The notes under the pieces are model-generated. The model made no database searches. It had not been told where the DNA came from and saw nothing but the letters and a program-made list of their open reading frames with translations. Source: Metallosphaera cuprina Ar-4 (GTDB taxonomy: Archaea; Thermoproteota; Thermoprotei_A; Sulfolobales; Sulfolobaceae). Taken from it: DNA of 64,000 nucleotides. The position numbers and the translations under genes are program-made. Positions within the stretch are counted from its first letter, which is position 1. Each line of letters begins with the position of its first letter. The stretch spans positions 424,001 through 488,000 of the forward strand of contig NC_015435.1 of the NCBI RefSeq assembly GCF_000204925.1, written 5' to 3'. Shown here one piece after another: positions 57,068-64,000 of this stretch.

Positions 57068-58389
57068 TTTACAACAACCTCATGTAAGTCTTTAGCTAAA
57101 TTAAAACCTTCATCTTTACTCGTTAAGAACGTCACACTAACGTTTCTGAGGCCTCTAGATATGGATGCCAGCTCGAAGGATGAAGCCTCTCTGAGTACTT
57201 CCTTAAACAGGTCCTTATTCCTTAGTCCACAACCAACCACGCTCACAGCGCTAACGTCCTCGACTCTCACGCTGTCTAGGTCTCTAAGCTCTTGAAGCCT
57301 GGACGTTAGCCTCCTTGAGTTCATGGAGTCTACTACTATATGAATTGTAGTCTCAGAGGCGGGTTGCGATAACGAAATTATGTTAACCCCTGCCTCCCTT
57401 GCGGTCTCCATAACTCTGGCCGCGGATCCTATCTTCCCTACAATGTTAGTGCTCTCAACAGAGATTAGCTTTAAGTCCTCTAGAACGGCTATCCCCTTGA
57501 GCTTGTCCAATGAGTTACAACCTCCCTGAACGAGAGTAAACCCTTCATCATATAATCCCTCTATATAAACCTTGATGTCTCGATCTAACATAGGCTCAAA
57601 GGTCCTAGGATGGAGTCTCTTAGCCCCCATCTGAGCCAACTCCATCGCCTCCTCTAAAGTTAACCTTGATATGGTTCTAGCTCCGCTAAACTTCCTAGGA
57701 TCCGCAGTCATGATACCTGGGACTTCAGTTATCAGTCTGACTTCGGGGAAACCCAATAGCTTAGCTAAGAGAGTTGCGGTGTAGTCGCTCCCGCCCCTTC
57801 CTACCGTTGTATATCTGTTAGTCTGAGTTTTGCCTATAAAACCTGGAACCACAACTATCTTAGACTTAGTGTCTAAAACTTTCCTAGCTTCCATAGCGGA
57901 TAGGTCCTCTATCACGTTAGCTTCACCAAATGAGTCATCCGTGACGATTACAGGTTCCGTGTAAGCCTCAGCGTCTATTTTCCTCGCTCTTAACATAGCG
58001 CTTAAAGTTACGCTTGCCATCCTCTCTCCGAACGAGAGGATGTAGTCTCTAACTCTCATTGACGTTTCGTCCAAAACCTTTATCGACCAAGCTATCCTGA
58101 ACAGCTCGTCTGCTAGTTTAGAGAGAGCTTTGAACGCGTTTTCAAACTCAGCCCCTTCAGATACCTTGGAGAGGAGTTTAACGTGTCTGTCGTAGATTTC
58201 GCTCACTATCTCGACCGCCTTCTCCCGATTCTCAGTAGCTTCTATAAGTCCGTTAGTTACTCCCTTCAAGGCCGATGTGACTACAACAGTCTTTCCCTTC
58301 TGATCTGCGTATCTCTCTATCCTCTTTGCTATTAACTCAAAGTCTCTCTCGTCTTTTTGTATAGACCCCCCTATCTTAATTACCGGCAT
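57055..58389 (-). CDS. lysC: Aspartate kinase
   Basis: 444 residues. [11 protein letters not shown] opens the kinase domain, [15 protein letters not shown] and [19 protein letters not shown] are the substrate and nucleotide motifs, and [14 protein letters not shown] closes it. Two C-terminal ACT domains (from about residue 310; [39 protein letters not shown]) make it a candidate for feedback control by threonine or lysine. It feeds asd, with which it overlaps by 13 bp; thrC overlaps its start by 14 bp. Confidence 0.96.
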   Translation of the reverse strand: MPVIKIGGSIQKDERDFELIAKRIERYADQKGKTVVVTSALKGVTNGLIEATENREKAVEIVSEIYDRHVKLLSKVSEGAEFENAFKALSKLADELFRIAWSIKVLDETSMRVRDYILSFGERMASVTLSAMLRARKIDAEAYTEPVIVTDDSFGEANVIEDLSAMEARKVLDTKSKIVVVPGFIGKTQTNRYTTVGRGGSDYTATLLAKLLGFPEVRLITEVPGIMTADPRKFSGARTISRLTLEEAMELAQMGAKRLHPRTFEPMLDRDIKVYIEGLYDEGFTLVQGGCNSLDKLKGIAVLEDLKLISVESTNIVGKIGSAARVMETAREAGVNIISLSQPASETTIHIVVDSMNSRRLTSRLQELRDLDSVRVEDVSAVSVVGCGLRNKDLFKEVLREASSFELASISRGLRNVSVTFLTSKDEGFNLAKDLHEVVVKWIN

Positions 58390-59557
58390 TTAGATCACCC
58401 AGAATTACGTTCTCCAAATGATCTGGGTTAACCAATATCCTCCTAGCCGAGGATTTAATCATTGAGTCCGGGTCCTTTAGAGCATGACCAGTTAAAACTA
58501 TTACAACCTCACTTGACTTATCTACTAGACCCTCCTGTATAGCTTTCTTATATCCAGCGAAAGAGGCCACAGAGGCAGGTTCAGCACCTATGCCTTCAGT
58601 TCTAGCTAACTCTTTTTGGGCCTCCACTATCTCACTGTCGCTTACGTAAACTGCAGTTCCCTGAGACTCCTTTATCGCTTTCATGGCCTTCCTCCAGTTT
58701 ACCGGCTTCCCTATCCTGATAGCTGTAGCTATGGTCTCAGGATTCTCTACAAATTGAGGAGTATCTAAGTTATTAACTATGGCCTTAGCTATGGGGGAAG
58801 CGCCTTCAGCCTGTACCCCTATCATCCTAGGTATTTTATCAATTATGCCAGCGTCCCTTAGTTCTGTGAAACCTTTCCAGATCGCGTATATATTGCCTGC
58901 GTTACCAACCGGTACGAAAACGAAATCAGGAACCCTGATCTCCTCAGCAATTTCATAGGCAATGGTTTTCTGTCCCTCCAATCTCCACGGATTGAAAGAG
59001 TTCAATGGGTAAACTATACCCATGTCCTTGTATAGCTTCATTACTGCCTTCATTCCAACGTCGAAACTTCCTTCAACCTCTAAGATCGTGGCGCCATAAA
59101 GGACAGCCTGTGCTATCTTCCCTATGGCTACCTTATCCTTAGGGAGAACTAAATATATTCTAAGGCCGGCCCTAGCGGAGTACGCTGCGGCAGACGCAGC
59201 CGTGTTTCCAGTAGAGGCAGCTATTACGATCTTGTAACCTTCGTTCACTGCTGAGCTTATCGCTACTGTCATTCCTCTATCTTTGAAGCTTCCAGTTGGA
59301 TTAGCACCCTCAAACTTATAGTAAACCTCTCCAACTTTCCCCTTGATGAGGGGCGTTCCGCCTTCGTTTATGGTTATCACTTTCCTATAGTTTCCAGCTA
59401 TCGCCTCGGAATATCTCCAAACACCTCTCCCCTTTAGTTTGGAAAACGAGAAGGAGGGAGGTAACTTAACCGATATTTCCAATATCCCTCCACATCTGGG
59501 GCAGGTGATTAATTTCTGATCTATTTCGCTTTGGAACCCACATTCAATACAACGCAT
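58376..59557 (-). CDS. thrC: Threonine synthase
   Basis: 393 residues. An N-terminal zinc ribbon (Cys3, 6, 19, 22) precedes the PLP fold; Lys92 in [12 protein letters not shown] binds the cofactor, with [20 protein letters not shown] and [15 protein letters not shown] as phosphate- and cofactor-binding loops. It converts O-phosphohomoserine to threonine. It is first in the thrC-ask-asd-PHP-nreA minus-strand set. Homoserine dehydrogenase and homoserine kinase, needed between asd and thrC, are not in the window. Confidence 0.96.
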   Translation of the reverse strand: MRCIECGFQSEIDQKLITCPRCGGILEISVKLPPSFSFSKLKGRGVWRYSEAIAGNYRKVITINEGGTPLIKGKVGEVYYKFEGANPTGSFKDRGMTVAISSAVNEGYKIVIAASTGNTAASAAAYSARAGLRIYLVLPKDKVAIGKIAQAVLYGATILEVEGSFDVGMKAVMKLYKDMGIVYPLNSFNPWRLEGQKTIAYEIAEEIRVPDFVFVPVGNAGNIYAIWKGFTELRDAGIIDKIPRMIGVQAEGASPIAKAIVNNLDTPQFVENPETIATAIRIGKPVNWRKAMKAIKESQGTAVYVSDSEIVEAQKELARTEGIGAEPASVASFAGYKKAIQEGLVDKSSEVVIVLTGHALKDPDSMIKSSARRILVNPDHLENVILGDLNAGN

Positions 59558-59648
59558 GGATCCATCTAGTTTGTTTCCAACGGTATGTCACCAACTTCCA
59601 TGCTCGATGTATGTAAAAATTTAAACTTTATGGGGCTCTTTGTTTCAA

Positions 59649-61085
59649 ATGGCCTTCAAAGATCTGAGAGATTACTTAAGCCACATGCGCTCAAGAGGTA
59701 AGTTAATAGAAGTTAACCAAGAGATTGACGTTGACTTAGAGATAGCCGAGTTAGGGAGGATAGCTACATATTCTCACGCCCCTCCTCTACTTTTTAATAA
59801 CGTAAAGGGCTATCCTGGCTGGAAAGTGTTAACTAACGTTTACTACTCTCTTGATGGGATATACGAAATCTTCGGAACCGATAAGCTAGAGAGTATAGGG
59901 GAGAACTTCCTCTCGAGTTTCGGCGATCTACCTACCTCAATGCTTGACAAAGTTAAGTCCCTCCCCTCCATTCTAAAGATGGGAAAGTACATGCCGAAGG
60001 AGAGGAGACCTTCATTTGAAGAAGATCAAAGATTAAACCTGGAGCTCTTACCCGCAACAAAGACCTGGCCGAAGGATGCTGGACGATATATGACTTTTTC
60101 TATTGTAATAACTAAAGATCCAGAAAAAAATATCAATAATCTAAGTATTTATAGAGTTCAAATAATTAATGAGAGAGAAGCGCTAGTGCATTGGCAGGCC
60201 TTCAAAAGAGGATCAATGTCTGCCCTAAAATATAAGGACATTGGCATAACTAAAGTTCCAGTAGCTATCGTAAACGGAGTTGATCCAATAATCACTTTGA
60301 CGGCTGCCTCGCCCGTTCCCCCGGGTTTGGACAAATACCTTTTTGCAGGTATCCTAAGAGATGAAGGAGTGGATGTTACAGAGCTAGATAACGGCATCTT
60401 AGTTCCAGCACATGCCGAGTCAGTACTTGAGGGCTATGTTGACCTAAATGACATGAGGCTAGAAGGACCTTTCGGAGATCACCTAGGTTATTACACTCCT
60501 CAAGATTATTACCCCGTATTTAAGTTGGAGAAGGCTTACGTTAGGGAGAACCCTATATATCACGTAACCTCAGTTGGGAAACCTCCTCTTGAGGACGCCT
60601 GGATAGGGAAGGGAGTTGAGAGGATATTCCTACCTTTCCTTAAGATGATCATCCCAGACTTAGTTGATATGAACCTTCCAGAATACGGTCTCTTCACCAG
60701 CGTTGGAATATTTTCTATAAGGAAAAGATATCCAGGACAGGCTAAGAGAGTTATGATGGCTATATGGGGAACTGGACAGTTGAGCTTCCTAAAGACGGTC
60801 GTAATTGTTGATCAAGACGTGAACGTTCATGATCTAAATCAAGTCGTTTATGCGATAGCAAGCACGGTTGATCCGCAAAGAGACGTGTTAATAGTCCCCA
60901 ACGCCTTGAACGACACGTTAGATCACACAGTTCCTAGCCCTCCTTTAGGAAGCAAGATGGGAATAGACGCAACTAGAAAGTTTAAAGAGGAGTTAGGAAG
61001 GGAATGGCCTGAAGAGGTTAAAAGCGATCCGGAAATCCTTAAAAAGGTCACAGAAATTTGGAATAATATAAAGCCTAGAGCGTAA
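59649..61085 (+). CDS. UbiD-family decarboxylase
   Basis: 478 residues from ATG 59649, which sits where the A-box tttaaact (about 59618) predicts a leaderless start; TTG 59640 would add three residues. [19 protein letters not shown] and AFKRGSM carry the prenyl-FMN contacts, and [20 protein letters not shown] the glutamates of the active site. UbiD enzymes (de)carboxylate aromatic or unsaturated acids with prenylated FMN. In some archaea a UbiD acts on anhydromevalonate phosphate; in Sulfolobales quinone synthesis is an alternative. No UbiX gene is in the window and the substrate is not decided. Confidence 0.9.
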   Translation: MAFKDLRDYLSHMRSRGKLIEVNQEIDVDLEIAELGRIATYSHAPPLLFNNVKGYPGWKVLTNVYYSLDGIYEIFGTDKLESIGENFLSSFGDLPTSMLDKVKSLPSILKMGKYMPKERRPSFEEDQRLNLELLPATKTWPKDAGRYMTFSIVITKDPEKNINNLSIYRVQIINEREALVHWQAFKRGSMSALKYKDIGITKVPVAIVNGVDPIITLTAASPVPPGLDKYLFAGILRDEGVDVTELDNGILVPAHAESVLEGYVDLNDMRLEGPFGDHLGYYTPQDYYPVFKLEKAYVRENPIYHVTSVGKPPLEDAWIGKGVERIFLPFLKMIIPDLVDMNLPEYGLFTSVGIFSIRKRYPGQAKRVMMAIWGTGQLSFLKTVVIVDQDVNVHDLNQVVYAIASTVDPQRDVLIVPNALNDTLDHTVPSPPLGSKMGIDATRKFKEELGREWPEEVKSDPEILKKVTEIWNNIKPRA

Positions 61086-61347
61086 GCTCTTCTCTAAGAG
61101 TTTGATCCCCCTTCTTATAAATTACGCTAACCTCAATCACGTCTAATCCTCTAGTGGGCACTTCAATCTTGTTTGTTGTCTTGTTTATTTCAATCTCATC
61201 GGAAATAGTTCTTCTGATCCTCTCATCAGTAGGTGAGAGAGAGGTAACGCTGTACTTAACTATAACCTCCCTCACTAAAATTGGAAGCCCGTTACCGGTT
61301 TCCAATATAATCTTTTCTCCCTCTACTTTGGCCTTGAACTCCGGCAT
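61075..61347 (-). CDS. Unknown small beta-rich protein, 90 aa
   Basis: 90 residues with alternating strands: [64 protein letters not shown]. There are no cysteines or signal peptide. I recognise no family. It overlaps the convergent end of the UbiD gene by 11 bp and is divergent from the cdvB paralogue, whose 80-bp upstream region it shares. That region may regulate both genes. Confidence 0.6.
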   Translation of the reverse strand: MPEFKAKVEGEKIILETGNGLPILVREVIVKYSVTSLSPTDERIRRTISDEIEINKTTNKIEVPTRGLDVIEVSVIYKKGDQTLREELTL

Positions 61348-61368
61348 GCTCTTACATCTCTTGTTATT

Positions 61369-61394
61369 AGTATTATGAGATTGATCTCTTAAAC
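61369..61394 (+). promoter_or_regulatory. cdvB-paralogue promoter with GTATTAT element
   Basis: An A-box-like cttaaac (61388-61394) lies 34 nt before the ATG at 61428. Nine bases upstream of it is agtattatgag (61369-61379), which matches the GTATTAT core found at the nrdJ and gar1 promoters in the same position relative to the A-box. There is one copy here rather than two. The match is seen; shared regulation is inference. Confidence 0.4.
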
Positions 61395-61427
61395 GTTATT
61401 CGTCTGAAGATTCATATTAGAGCTTAC

Positions 61428-62093
61428 ATGACCAGTAAAGTAGAGGAATTCGTTAAGAACTGGAACGGTAGGCAAGAGCCCGGAATTGGAGAGAGATTTA
61501 AGAACGCTTTCAAGCAAAAGCAACCTCTAAGGTACAAGCTGGTTACCGCTAATTACAAGTTGAAGACAACCATAAGCAGACTAGAAGTCTACATCTCCAA
61601 AATGCAGGAGAGAGACAGAGTACTGTTCGAGAGAATAGTCACCGCCCAGATGTCTAAGGACAACGCTAGAGCCTCCATGTACGCTAACGAGATAGCGGAG
61701 ATAAGGAAGATGACAAGGCAAATGATAGCGGTTCAAATAGCTTTAGAACAGGTTCAGCTCAGGTTAGAAACTGTGACTGAGGTTGCCGACGTATTCAACA
61801 GTCTGGTTCCTGTCATAGGCGTGGTAAGAGAGTTAAAGAATGCGATAAAGGGAGTGATGCCCGAAATCAGCATGGAGATTGCTGATATAGAGGAAGGATT
61901 ACAGGAGGTAGTCATAGAGGCGGGAGACTTCACCGGAGCGAGCCTTGAACAGGCTGCGACAAGCCCAGAGGCGAGGAAGATATTGCAGGAGGCAAGCGCG
62001 ATAGCTGAGCAGAGAATGAAGGAGAACTTCCCAGACCTTCCCGCATTCGTTAGCACTACGCAGAAGGCGGAAAACGGAAATAATGGCAAATAA
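61428..62093 (+). CDS. ESCRT-III-like cell division protein, CdvB paralogue
   Basis: 221 residues. The charged helical ESCRT-III core is evident: a basic first helix ([20 protein letters not shown]), a long second helix ([20 protein letters not shown]), and conserved [20 protein letters not shown] near residue 150. There is no C-terminal winged helix, so it is one of the shorter paralogues CdvB1 or CdvB2 rather than CdvB itself. These form the division ring that constricts under control of the proteasome and Vps4/CdvC. The C-terminal tail ([15 protein letters not shown]) lacks a clear MIM2 motif. No cdvA or cdvC is adjacent. Confidence 0.88.
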   Translation: MTSKVEEFVKNWNGRQEPGIGERFKNAFKQKQPLRYKLVTANYKLKTTISRLEVYISKMQERDRVLFERIVTAQMSKDNARASMYANEIAEIRKMTRQMIAVQIALEQVQLRLETVTEVADVFNSLVPVIGVVRELKNAIKGVMPEISMEIADIEEGLQEVVIEAGDFTGASLEQAATSPEARKILQEASAIAEQRMKENFPDLPAFVSTTQKAENGNNGK

Positions 62094-62097
62094 TATT

Positions 62098-62140
62098 AAC
62101 TTTTTAATTCTTCATTAGTTCTATATCAACAATTTTTTAT
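62098..62140 (+). terminator. T-runs after cdvB paralogue
   Basis: aactttttaattctt (from 62098) and caattttttattgg (about 62129-62142) follow within 50 bases of the stop codon. Runs of five or more T on the non-template strand are the archaeal termination signal. They separate this gene from the PEP synthase promoter (A-box tttttaag near 62164). Confidence 0.5.
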
Positions 62141-62203
62141 TGGCTTTAATGTTCTAAGTAGATTTTTAAGTTTTGGTTCAAAATAGGTAGTGGGGATACT
62201 TTA

Positions 62204-64000
62204 TTGGTCACTCAAATTTTGAAAGAAGAGGGTATTCTCCCACTCATCAAAGTAAGAAAAGAAATGATTGAGCTAGCTGGTGGAAAAGGTGCAAATCTAG
62301 GCGAGCTCCTTAGCCAGGGGATCCGAGTACCCCCTGGCTTTGTTATAACTTCAAAAGCTTATTCCTACTTCTTAGATTATAACGGTTTGAGGGAAAAGAT
62401 AATTTCTGCCCTCAATCTATCTCCTGATGAAGCTAGCAAGGTAATCAAGAACCTCATTTTAAGCGCAAAACTTCCTCCAGATCTAGAGGAAATGATTAAC
62501 AGCTCTTATAACGAGCTAGCCAATATGGCAGGTAAAGAAGTTCTCGTTGCAGTTAGGTCCTCAGCTACAGCTGAGGACATAGAGAACGCTAGCTTTGCGG
62601 GCCAACAGGATACCTACCTTAACGTAAACAGGTCCAACATAATCGAAGCTGTTAAGTTAGTTTGGGCGAGTCTATACAACGAGAGGGCAATTGAGTACAG
62701 GAAGAGTAAAGGGATAGACTCATCCAAGGTGGAGATGGCGGTAGTCGTTCAAAAAATGGTTAATTCAAAGTCTTCTGGAGTCATGTTCACACTTAATCCT
62801 TCTAATGGAGATAGGAACCTTATCGTGATAGAGTCCTCTTGGGGATTAGGAGAGGCGGTAGTAGGAGGAAAGGTAACCCCTGACGAGATAGTAATAAGCA
62901 AGTCTAACCTGAAGATACTAGATAAGAGGATCTCGAAAAAGAATCTAAAGATCGTTTACGATAAGGGCAGGAACATTGAGGTTCATCTAGAGGGGGAGGA
63001 GAGCGAGAAACCAAGCATCTCTGACGAAGAAGCTTTAGAATTAGCCAAGTTAGCGCTTAAGATAGAAGCGCACTACGGAACACCTATGGATATAGAATGG
63101 GCTATAGATTCTGATCTTAAGTTCCCTGATAACGTTTTCATAGTTCAGGCCAGACCTGAAACTTTCTGGAGCTCTAGGAAAAAGGAGGACGTGAAAGTAG
63201 AGGAGAAACCCTCAGAGCGTAAGGTTTTGGTAAAGGGATTAGCAGCAAGTCCCGGTATAGCTAGCGGAAAGGCCAGGGTTCTTTTAGACGTCAAGGACGC
63301 AAAGGAGTTCCAGAAGGGTGAGATACTAGTAACTAAGATGACCGATCCTGACTGGGTTCCAGTGATGAAAGCGGCCTCAGCGATTGTAACAGATGAGGGA
63401 GGGATAACTAGCCATGCAGCTATAGTATCCAGGGAGCTAGGTATACCTGCAATAGTGGGCGCAAAGGAGGCCACTAAGGTACTAGAGACCGGGCAGGAGA
63501 TAACCGTCGATGCTACTAGGGGAGTCGTTTATGACGGTAAGATAATCTTAGAAGAACCGAAACAGGAATCGCATACCTCGACTGGAAGCCTAGGGTTGTC
63601 TAGAGACGCCATGCTTAGTCTCTTCCCAGTAACTGGAACTAAGATTTACATGAATTTAGGTCAACCGGACGTAATAGAGAAGTATCTAGATTTACCGTTT
63701 GATGGCATAGGGTTGATGAGGATAGAGTTCATAGTTAGCGAATGGATTAAGCATCACCCCTTATATCTTATAAAGATCGGGAAACCTGAGGAGTTCGTAA
63801 ATAAACTTGCAGACGGTATAGCTAGAGTCGCCTCAGCCATATATCCAAGACCTGTGGTAGTTAGGTTTTCGGATTTCAAGACCAATGAATACAGAGGATT
63901 GATAGGCGGTGAAGAGTTCGAACCTGAGGAGAGAAACCCAATGATAGGTTGGAGAGGGGTATCTAGATACGTTAGTCAACAATATGAACCCGCATTCAGG
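62204..64000 (+). CDS. ppsA: Phosphoenolpyruvate synthase, 5' part
   Basis: The first 599 codons of a gene that continues past the right edge. The start is probably TTG 62204 ([10 protein letters not shown]...), downstream of an A-box tttttaag near 62164; ATG 62264 is too far inside. [20 protein letters not shown] begins the ATP-grasp domain, with [20 protein letters not shown] in the middle. The phosphohistidine is His404 in [20 protein letters not shown]. The last part in the window is the start of the PEP/pyruvate barrel (GIGLMRIEF). It converts pyruvate to PEP for gluconeogenesis. Confidence 0.95.
   Translation, partial: MVTQILKEEGILPLIKVRKEMIELAGGKGANLGELLSQGIRVPPGFVITSKAYSYFLDYNGLREKIISALNLSPDEASKVIKNLILSAKLPPDLEEMINSSYNELANMAGKEVLVAVRSSATAEDIENASFAGQQDTYLNVNRSNIIEAVKLVWASLYNERAIEYRKSKGIDSSKVEMAVVVQKMVNSKSSGVMFTLNPSNGDRNLIVIESSWGLGEAVVGGKVTPDEIVISKSNLKILDKRISKKNLKIVYDKGRNIEVHLEGEESEKPSISDEEALELAKLALKIEAHYGTPMDIEWAIDSDLKFPDNVFIVQARPETFWSSRKKEDVKVEEKPSERKVLVKGLAASPGIASGKARVLLDVKDAKEFQKGEILVTKMTDPDWVPVMKAASAIVTDEGGITSHAAIVSRELGIPAIVGAKEATKVLETGQEITVDATRGVVYDGKIILEEPKQESHTSTGSLGLSRDAMLSLFPVTGTKIYMNLGQPDVIEKYLDLPFDGIGLMRIEFIVSEWIKHHPLYLIKIGKPEEFVNKLADGIARVASAIYPRPVVVRFSDFKTNEYRGLIGGEEFEPEERNPMIGWRGVSRYVSQQYEPAFR

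Overview
The window is a gene-dense stretch of an archaeal chromosome, almost certainly from the order Sulfolobales (Thermoproteota). The evidence is the company of genes: reverse gyrase next to Alba1 and Alba2, an ESCRT-III/CdvB division protein, TFB, TBP and an iron-sulfur TFE-beta, topoisomerase VI, an XPB helicase, a thermosome, GatDE, and many Sulfolobales-type small proteins. A-box promoters lie about 25 nt before start codons, which suggests leaderless transcripts. GTG and TTG starts are common and neighbouring genes often overlap. I cannot fix the genus. I see no insertion sequence, CRISPR array, prophage or rRNA gene, so the region reads as conserved core genome.

Layout. 0-3.4 kb: a minus-strand set with the 5' part of a beta-hydroxyacid dehydrogenase, a reduced Pus10, SRP54 and aIF5A, then a small zinc ribbon. 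3.5-8.7 kb: minus-strand set rtcB, deoxyhypusine synthase, top6B, top6A. 9-19.6 kb: Lhr-type helicase, Alba2, reverse gyrase (TopR2-like), Alba1, small unknowns, XPB helicase. 19.6-25.8 kb: cutA-gatC-gatA, Taw1, riboflavin kinase, a RibL-like cytidylyltransferase, diphthine synthase, a phosphoesterase. 25.8-31.4 kb: basal transcription block with TFB, Gar1, TBP and TFE-beta. 31.4-36 kb: RNA modification block with Trm1, a regulator, DUF61, fibrillarin, Nop5 and S30e. 36-40.7 kb: gatD-gatE, an unknown protein and an HTH protein. 40.7-45.4 kb: ribonucleotide reductase with an unusual leader, tRNA-Arg(CCG) and ArgS. 45.4-53.2 kb: cysteine-rich unknowns, thermosome, a degenerate TtuA/Ncs6-like protein, winged-helix proteins and a COG3199 kinase. 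53.2-59.6 kb: argF, NreA-like repair protein, PHP phosphoesterase and the threonine set thrC-ask-asd. 59.6-64 kb: a UbiD decarboxylase, a CdvB paralogue and the first 599 codons of PEP synthase.

How the genes fit together. Several neighbours are functional partners: aIF5A and the enzyme that starts its hypusine modification; RibK (FMN) and a RibL-like enzyme (FAD); ArgS and a tRNA-Arg; fibrillarin, Nop5 and several C/D box guide RNAs; topoisomerase VI, reverse gyrase and both Alba proteins; three basal transcription factors.

The most interesting signals are a textbook C/D box RNA at 8.76 kb with three weaker candidates; a TBP gene with no ATG, GTG or TTG start, apparently opening on AUU; a fossil copy of the reductase's first codons inside its own leader; a recurring GTATTAT element just upstream of the A-boxes of nrd, gar1-tfb and cdvB; a tRNA-Arg 10 nt behind argS; a possible unknown structured RNA at 27.5 kb; and a TtuA/Ncs6-like protein that kept its zinc fingers but lost the PP-loop.
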